A DNA stretch of 64,000 nucleotides from Reyranella sp. (GTDB lineage: Bacteria; Pseudomonadota; Alphaproteobacteria; Reyranellales; Reyranellaceae). The notes under the pieces are model-generated. The model had not been told where the DNA came from. It made no database searches and worked only from the letters and a program-made list of their open reading frames with translations. Both the position numbers and the translations under genes were made by a program. The stretch is taken from assembly GCF_030651995.1 (NCBI RefSeq), contig NZ_JAUSBN010000026.1, positions 50,484-114,483 of the forward strand, read 5' to 3'. Of the stretch, positions 59,179 to 64,000 are shown piece by piece (the first letter of the stretch is position 1; the number at the start of each line of letters is the position of its first letter).

Positions 59179-60072
59179 CTAGGGAACGATACCGTGGGGA
59201 AGAGACAGGCAATGCCGGGCGATGGCGCCCGGCGTCGTGAGCCAGATGCGGTCGCGATGTTTCGCGATGTGACGCAGCGCACGCTTGAGGTGCCGCAGAC
59301 GGTGCGGCTGGCCCACGATATAGGCGTGCAGTGCGATCCCCATGACGAGCGGCCGCGCCTTCGACAGCTCCATCATCTCGTCGAACTGGTCGATCAGGAT
59401 TTCGGCGAACTGGGCGGCCCCGTCCTTACGGCCGACGATCGAGGGGATGTCGTTGGCTTCCTGCGGATAGGGCACAGAGAGGATACGCTTCTCACCACGG
59501 CAGCGAAACCAGACAGGCTGGTCGTCCATACACCAGTCCAGCATGTAGCCGTAGCCCGCCTCCGCCAGAAGGTCGGGCGTCACATGGCTGTGCGAAATCC
59601 ACGGGCCGAGCCAACCCTCTGGCGGACGGCCCTCTTCCGCCGCGATCCGGTCGGTCGCCTCCTTTATGAGCAGCTTTTCAGCCGGTTCGTCGAGGATACC
59701 CTGGCGTTCGGCATTCGTGCGGCCATGTCCCACGATCTCATCGCCGCGGGTACGGCAAGCTGCCACGAGTTGCGGGGCATAGTCATACATCGCACTGTTC
59801 ACGAGGGCCGCCAGCGGCAGACGAAGCTCGTCGAAGACATCGAGCATGTACCAGACGCCGACGCGATTTCCGTAGTCGCGCCAGGCATAGTTGAGGATGT
59901 CGGGTTGCGGTCCGCCGGGCGCCAGCTCCGCTCCCAGCCCCTCGCCGAACGAGAAGTGCTCGAGGTTCAGTGCGAAATAAACGGCCAGCCTGCGATGGCT
60001 GGGCCACGAATAATCAGGTCGGCCTCGCAAAGGGACGTAGTCATAACGACCGTGGGACTGTAGCTTCATCAT
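59179..60072 (-). CDS. polysaccharide-deacetylase fold protein (PuuE/allantoinase-like)
   Basis: This 297-residue NodB-homology protein starts with YDYVPLRGRPDYSWPSHRRL and has AVYFALNLEHFSFGEG, DEIVGHGRTNAERQG (His metal-ligand area) and GWLGPWISHSHVTPDLLAEAG. The PWISHS-type motif is shared with PuuE-type allantoinases and cytoplasmic carbohydrate-esterase-4-like proteins, which act on small N-acyl or amide substrates rather than polymers. There is no signal peptide. It is the first gene of the operon with the M81 protein and the Dpp transporter. Confidence 0.83.
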   Translation of the reverse strand: MMKLQSHGRYDYVPLRGRPDYSWPSHRRLAVYFALNLEHFSFGEGLGAELAPGGPQPDILNYAWRDYGNRVGVWYMLDVFDELRLPLAALVNSAMYDYAPQLVAACRTRGDEIVGHGRTNAERQGILDEPAEKLLIKEATDRIAAEEGRPPEGWLGPWISHSHVTPDLLAEAGYGYMLDWCMDDQPVWFRCRGEKRILSVPYPQEANDIPSIVGRKDGAAQFAEILIDQFDEMMELSKARPLVMGIALHAYIVGQPHRLRHLKRALRHIAKHRDRIWLTTPGAIARHCLSLPHGIVP

Positions 60073-60130
60073 CGAAACGTAGCGTCTGAAACGCGGAAGG
60101 GCTACGGGCGCAGACTTGGATGAAGGGCGG

Positions 60131-60345
60131 ACGCCCCTCTTTCCGGGCTACCGGCGGCAGCTCGACAGCTAAGTGGCCGACATCAAGAACGTCTCTTCAG
60201 GGGCGTTCGGCGGCGCCATCACCGCCGCGCTCTATCTCAAGGAGCTCGTGCCCAACGACGTGCCGTGGGCGCATTTCGACATGATGGTCTGGAACAATGC
60301 CAGCCGGCCGGGCGAGCCCGAAGACGGCGAGGCGGCGCACGGATT
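60131..60345 (+). pseudogene. remnant of a leucyl aminopeptidase (M17) C-terminal part
   Basis: On this strand PLFPGYRRQLDS, then a TAA at 60170 in place of the usual Lys codon, then VADIKNVSSGAFGGAITAAL, DVPWAHFDMMVWNN and SRPGEPEDGEA follow the end of M17 leucyl aminopeptidases closely. The N-terminal two thirds and the metal-binding region are absent. Homology stops near 60345, exactly where a gene remnant in the other direction begins. It is non-functional. Confidence 0.8.
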
Positions 60346-60943
60346 GGTGGCGCCCGCAATGTGCGGCGTGACCTGCGCCCCGGGGGGCGTCCAGTAGCGA
60401 TGGTCCGGCGGCAGCGGCTCGATGTTGAACACGTCGAGCGCCGTACCGGCGAGATGGCCTGAGTCGAGTGCGGCCAGCAGCGCCTCGTCGACCATGTGGC
60501 CGCCGCGCGCCATGTTGAACAGATTAGGCGCCCTTCGGCTGCTTCGCCAAGGCGCCGGCGTTCAGCACTCCGTTCGTGTCGCGGGTGAGCGGCAGCACGT
60601 TGACCAGGTGTTCGCTCTCGCCAGCAGCCGATCCAGCCCGTCGGGGCCGTGGAAGGTCTTGACGCACTGTACCGCCTTGGGCGTGCGGCTCCAGCCCATC
60701 GTCGGGAAGCCCAGCAGGGCGAACTTCCTGGTGGTGTCCTGCCCGATCGTGCCGAGGCCCAGCACGCCGACGCGGCGGCTTCCAAGCCAGCGCGACCTCG
60801 ATGTCGTCCTTGTTGCCGAGCTTGTCGAGGGTACGGAAATCGATCGGGCCGAGACCCGCTTCGAGGACCTTGTTCCAGAGAACGCCGTCGGTGTCGCGGC
60901 TGATGTAGGCGATGGCGTCAGGCGTGGCGTGTCCGGAAGACAT
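60341..60943 (-). pseudogene. frameshifted glyoxylate/hydroxypyruvate reductase (GhrA-like)
   Basis: Reading from 60943 the N-terminus (AIAYISRDTDGVLWNKVLEA, IEVALAWKPP) is in one frame, the NAD-binding part (RRVGVLGLGTIGQDTTRKFA) in a second, HLVNVLPLTRDTNGVLNAGA back in the first, and NMARGGHMVDEALLAALDSG to VTPHIAGATNP in a third. At least three frame changes therefore break a GhrA-type D-isomer 2-hydroxyacid dehydrogenase. The last 20 to 30 codons are missing at the junction with the aminopeptidase remnant. Its first bases overlap the TRAP permease end. Confidence 0.85.
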
Positions 60944-62972
60944 AGTGCTGCAGGGCCCAGGCGGTCGCCGCCAGGAGAATGCCGGCGACGTCGGTGACCG
61001 TGCCCGGGATGATCAGGCAGATCGCGGCCGTGGCCAGGATCGCGCGTGGCATTGGCGACAGCGCCTCGGTCAGCCATCCCTCGGTGGCGCAGGCGAGCAG
61101 CCAGACGCCGGCCGCGGCGGTGACGAAGACATGGGCGATCTCCCAGAAGCTGCCCTGGCCCAGCAGCGCCGGGCTGTAGAAGAACATGAACGGCACCAGG
61201 AAGGTTGCCAGCCCCATCTTCACGGCGATCCACGACGTCTTCCACGGATCGCCCTTGGACATGCCGGCGGCGGCGAACGAGGCCACCGCGACCGGCGGCG
61301 TGATCGCCGACAATACGGCGAAGTAGAAGATGAACATGTGGGCCACGAGCTTGGGCACGCCGATCTGTTGCAGGCCCGGCGCCACCACCGCCGCACCGAT
61401 CGCGTATGCCGCGGTGGTGGGCATGCCCATGCCGAGGATGGTGATGATCACCATGGTGAAGATCATGGCGAGAAGCTGGTTCTGGCCGGCGATCGCCTGC
61501 ATGATCTGGGCGAAGCGGCCACCGACGCCGGTGAGTGCGATGACGCCGACGATGATGCCGGCGGCGGCACACACCGCCACGAGCTGGATGCAGTCCTTGG
61601 CGCCTGCCTCCAGCGCCTCGACGATGGCGCGTCCGCCCATCACGTCATCGCCGCGCCGCCATCGCAGCCCTCCGTCTTCACGGCGAAAGCCGTTCAGCCA
61701 GCTCACGGCGACGCACAGCGCCATGCCGAGGCCAGCCGCGAGGAAAGCCGAGTAGCCGGTGACGAATGCCCAGATCAGCACCGCTATGGGCGCCAGCATG
61801 TAGAGTTTGATCAGCAGCGGTCCGAGCCGCGGCAGCTCGGCACGCGGCAGGCCGCGCAGGCCGTGCTTGGCGGCGTGCAGGTCGCAGTGGGCGTAGCAGG
61901 CGATGTAGAACAGCAGGCAGGGGATGATCGCGGCCGCGGCAATCTCGGCATACTTGATGCCGGTCGCCTCGGCCATGATGAAGGCGGCGGCGCCCAGCAC
62001 CGGCGGCGTGATCTGTCCGCCCGTCGACGACGTCGCCTCGATGGCGCCGGCGGTGTTCCGGTCGTAGCCGACGCGCCGCATCATGGGGATCGTGACCGCT
62101 CCCGAGGCGACGACATTGGCTACCGACGAGCCGCTCACCGAGCCGAACATGACGCCCGACAGCACGGCGACCTTGGCCGGCCCGCCGCGCGCCCAGCCGA
62201 CCAGCGCCACCGCCAGATTGTTGAAGTACTCGCCCGCCTTGGAGCGTCCGAGGAAAGCGGCGAACACCGTGAACATAATGATGAAGGTCGACGATACTTC
62301 GAGCGTCGGGCCGAAGATGCCGAGGTTGCTGTAGATGTAGGGGAAGGTGAACCAGAGATCCCTGAGCGACTTGTTGTGATAGAGCGGCGAGCCCTCGGGA
62401 AAGACGTGGCCGAACATGGCGTACAGGATGAATGCGCCCGCGATGATGGTCAGGGCGTTACCGGCGGTCCGGCGCGTGAACTCGAACACCACGACCAGGC
62501 CGACCAGGCTGTAAACCAGGTCGGGCGTGCTGTAGAGCGCACCTTGGTTCATCTGCAGCTCGTCGAGGTTGCGCCACATGTAGACGGCGCAGCCCAGAGC
62601 GCCCAGCATGAACAGCCAGTCGTACCAGGGTATGCCCCGCGTGCCTCGGCCCTTGGCGATGCTGTAGAAGCCGAAACCCAGGGTGGCGCCCCAGGCAAGG
62701 TGGATGGCCCGGAACAACTCCTGGTCGATATTGGCGGCGACCGCGCGAAAGAAGACCTGTCCCAGCCCGAAGGCGGTATCGATCTCCCTGACGATGACGG
62801 GCCCCACCAACACCCACAGGTGAAAGCCGGAAAACGCGGCGCACAGCCAGAAGAACAGCTTCTGCTCCCAGGGCCGCTGCTCGCGGCGGCCGCCCGCGTA
62901 TTCGAGGTCGTCGACATCGACTTGCCCGACATCGCTTGCGTCGGCCGTTGCCTGAATCTTGGTCCCCGCCAT
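60918..62972 (-). CDS. fused TRAP transporter permease (DctQ-DctM, TAXI type)
   Basis: This 684-residue protein fuses a four-helix DctQ-like N-terminal part to a twelve-helix DctM-like part (about 16 to 19 hydrophobic segments in all). GSVSGSSVANVVASGAVTIP and EATSSTGGQITPPVLGAAAF mark the substrate and Na+ sites of TAXI-type TRAP permeases. It imports an organic anion using a sodium gradient. The start at 62972 has GGGGAGG just before it; the in-frame ATG at 63017 is less likely. The binding-protein gene lies upstream, beyond a terminator-like stem. Confidence 0.9.
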   Translation of the reverse strand: MAGTKIQATADASDVGQVDVDDLEYAGGRREQRPWEQKLFFWLCAAFSGFHLWVLVGPVIVREIDTAFGLGQVFFRAVAANIDQELFRAIHLAWGATLGFGFYSIAKGRGTRGIPWYDWLFMLGALGCAVYMWRNLDELQMNQGALYSTPDLVYSLVGLVVVFEFTRRTAGNALTIIAGAFILYAMFGHVFPEGSPLYHNKSLRDLWFTFPYIYSNLGIFGPTLEVSSTFIIMFTVFAAFLGRSKAGEYFNNLAVALVGWARGGPAKVAVLSGVMFGSVSGSSVANVVASGAVTIPMMRRVGYDRNTAGAIEATSSTGGQITPPVLGAAAFIMAEATGIKYAEIAAAAIIPCLLFYIACYAHCDLHAAKHGLRGLPRAELPRLGPLLIKLYMLAPIAVLIWAFVTGYSAFLAAGLGMALCVAVSWLNGFRREDGGLRWRRGDDVMGGRAIVEALEAGAKDCIQLVAVCAAAGIIVGVIALTGVGGRFAQIMQAIAGQNQLLAMIFTMVIITILGMGMPTTAAYAIGAAVVAPGLQQIGVPKLVAHMFIFYFAVLSAITPPVAVASFAAAGMSKGDPWKTSWIAVKMGLATFLVPFMFFYSPALLGQGSFWEIAHVFVTAAAGVWLLACATEGWLTEALSPMPRAILATAAICLIIPGTVTDVAGILLAATAWALQHYVFRTRHA

Positions 62973-63042
62973 CCTGCCTCCCCGTGGCCGCCGCGGACTA
63001 TCGCCGCGGTCGCCCATGCCCCTGTCGCTTGCTTCTTAGCAA

Positions 63043-63070
63043 AACGCCCGCTCCGAAGGGAGCGGGCGTT
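63043..63070 (-). terminator. terminator-like stem between TAXI receptor and TRAP permease genes
   Basis: A perfect 12-bp stem (63043-63054 with 63059-63070) with a four-base loop is followed on this strand by TTTT (two Ts inside the stem). It lies after the receptor stop at 63127 and about 70 bases before the permease start, so it probably stops part of the transcripts and sets the receptor-to-permease ratio. Confidence 0.7.
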
Positions 63071-63126
63071 CTGTCGTGGGGCCTGCGATCCGGTCTTTTA
63101 GGCCGGACCGAAGCGCCAGGGTCGGG

Positions 63127-63957
63127 TCACTTCGGCATCGTGGCTGCCGGGAGCTGGATGCCCTTCTCCTTGTAGTAGCGCACCGCCCCGGGGTGGAACG
63201 GCAGGAAGGTGTTGGCCTTGGCGTTGGCCGCAATCGTCTCGGACGCGGCCGCATGGCCCTGCATCATGGCGGCGTTGTTCTCGAGGATCGTCTTGGTGAC
63301 GAGGTAGGCCACATCGTCCGACATGCTCTTGTTGGCGATGGCAAAGTTGTAGAGGCCGATCGTCTTCTGGTCGGCGGCCATCGATTTGTAGGTGCCCTTG
63401 GGGATCACCGTGTCCGAGAACTCCGGCATCTTCTTGCGGATTGCATCGCGCTCCGCGTCGGTCCAAGTGAAGAACACGACCTCCTTCTCCGCGTCGAGCT
63501 GGGAGAAGATCGGGATCGGCAGGCCGGCCCCGAAGCAGAAGGCATCGAGGATGCCGTCACCGAGCTGGCTGCCCATGTCGGCGCCCTGGCCGTTGCGGAT
63601 CGTGGCCTTCATGCCGAGGGCATCGAAGATGAGCGGGAGATAGGTGCCAGGCGTACCGGCCTTGGGGCCCACACCGACAGTCTTTCCGTCGAGCTGCTTG
63701 AAGCTGGTGATTCCTGACTTCTTGAGAGCCACACACTGCAGCGGCGTGTCGTACATCGGGAACAAGGCGCGGATGGCCTCGTACTTCTTGCCCTTGGTCC
63801 AATCACCGGTGCCGGTCCATGCCTGGAGAGCGATGCCCATGTAGTCCGACATTCCCCGAATGAAGCTGCGGAACGGGGTAAGTCCTATCATTCCGCCGAG
63901 TTTCGGGGAATCTATGGTCGGCCGGCACCTTTCTCCCGGCGCTCCTGCCGTGTTCAC
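63127..63957 (-). CDS. TAXI family TRAP solute-binding protein, N-terminally damaged or partial
   Basis: Residues from about 34 on follow TAXI receptors well: MSDYMGIALQAWTGTGDWTK, FPMYDTPLQCVALKKSGI, VGVGPKAGTPGTYLP, GKSMAAD-like GTYKSMAADQKTIG, and AVRYYKEKGIQLP near the end. Before this the frame reads an unlikely sequence (RCRPTIDSPKLGGMIGLTPF) without any signal peptide and meets a TGA at 63991. A neighbouring frame has QLHSGN, which resembles the missing upstream part, so a frameshift or deletion near 63865-63880 is likely. The GTG at 63957 is only the longest start. The gene may be a pseudogene in this strain, although the permease looks intact. Confidence 0.65.
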   Translation of the reverse strand: MNTAGAPGERCRPTIDSPKLGGMIGLTPFRSFIRGMSDYMGIALQAWTGTGDWTKGKKYEAIRALFPMYDTPLQCVALKKSGITSFKQLDGKTVGVGPKAGTPGTYLPLIFDALGMKATIRNGQGADMGSQLGDGILDAFCFGAGLPIPIFSQLDAEKEVVFFTWTDAERDAIRKKMPEFSDTVIPKGTYKSMAADQKTIGLYNFAIANKSMSDDVAYLVTKTILENNAAMMQGHAAASETIAANAKANTFLPFHPGAVRYYKEKGIQLPAATMPK

Positions 63958-64000
63958 CGCCCAAAGCGACGTCTGACCCGTCGATTCGGCTCATTTTTCT

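Noticed and set aside
59179..60072. Secreted chitin or xylan deacetylase
   Set aside because: No signal peptide, and its motifs and operon partners fit a cytoplasmic PuuE-type amide hydrolase better.

Overview
This 64 kb window is GC-rich bacterial chromosome. Its gene content points to a metabolically versatile, soil- or water-dwelling alphaproteobacterium: many orphan TctC/Bug-type binding proteins, a Liv amino-acid ABC system, a TAXI-TRAP transporter, an SbmA/BacA-like peptide transporter, a FUSC/HlyD efflux pair and a Kor-type 2-oxoacid oxidoreductase. A Rhodospirillales or Reyranella-like host is a guess from the overall style; there is no rRNA or marker gene to fix it. I saw no tRNA, rRNA, CRISPR array, prophage or transposase.

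Layout. 0.1-2.8 kb (+): a haloacid-dehalogenase-type HAD hydrolase, a PLP serine/threonine dehydratase and a membrane class III adenylate cyclase, joined by ATGA overlaps. 2.9-7.6 kb (-): a complete branched-chain-amino-acid-type ABC operon. 7.7-11.9 kb (-): an alkylsulfatase-like metallohydrolase, a TctC protein and an MFS carrier, with a divergent AraC regulator. 12.8-14.5 kb: an AT-richer hipBA toxin-antitoxin island. 14.8-19.8 kb (+): a flavin/ferredoxin oxidoreductase with KorA and KorB and a small membrane protein. 19.8-25.3 kb: a cupin and cupin-regulator pair, an unknown protein, an SbmA-like transporter, RsmB and a small membrane protein. 25.3-30.9 kb (-): an amidohydrolase with a nitrate/taurine-type ABC transporter, then an EamA carrier. 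31-41 kb (-): FUSC/HlyD efflux, a hybrid histidine kinase with its single-domain response regulator, an old-yellow-enzyme, NudC, and a giant FAD/Fe-S D-2-hydroxyacid dehydrogenase. 40.9-41.4 kb: a DUF559 endonuclease gene enclosed by about 75-bp inverted repeats. 41.4-44.4 kb: TctC, a GntR regulator and a divergent glyoxylate-type aminotransferase. 44.5-52.1 kb: two carboxyltransferases, two TctC proteins, an acyl-CoA ligase, a TetR regulator and a stand-alone biotin carrier. 52.2-60.1 kb (-): a seven-gene operon of a Dpp/Opp ABC transporter with a microcystinase-C-like (M81) protein and a polysaccharide-deacetylase-fold protein. 60.1-60.9 kb: two gene remnants (leucyl aminopeptidase tail and a frameshifted GhrA) abutting head-on. 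60.9-64 kb (-): a fused TRAP permease and a TAXI binding protein whose front looks damaged.

How the genes work together: most clusters pair one importer with one or two catabolic enzymes and a local regulator, so this looks like scavenging of diverse organic acids, peptides and N-compounds. Three inverted repeats in divergent promoters (hipBA, GntR/aminotransferase, TetR/TctC) are good operator candidates, and two 5' hairpins cover the ribosome-binding sites of transporter genes. The best candidate for an undescribed system is the DUF559 unit at 40.9-41.4 kb: both repeat arms fold into hairpins, the arms differ by compensating substitutions in one stem, one arm carries the gene's Shine-Dalgarno sequence and the other carries its stop codon. 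The second is the carboxyltransferase, acyl-CoA ligase and biotin-carrier cluster, which has no biotin carboxylase.
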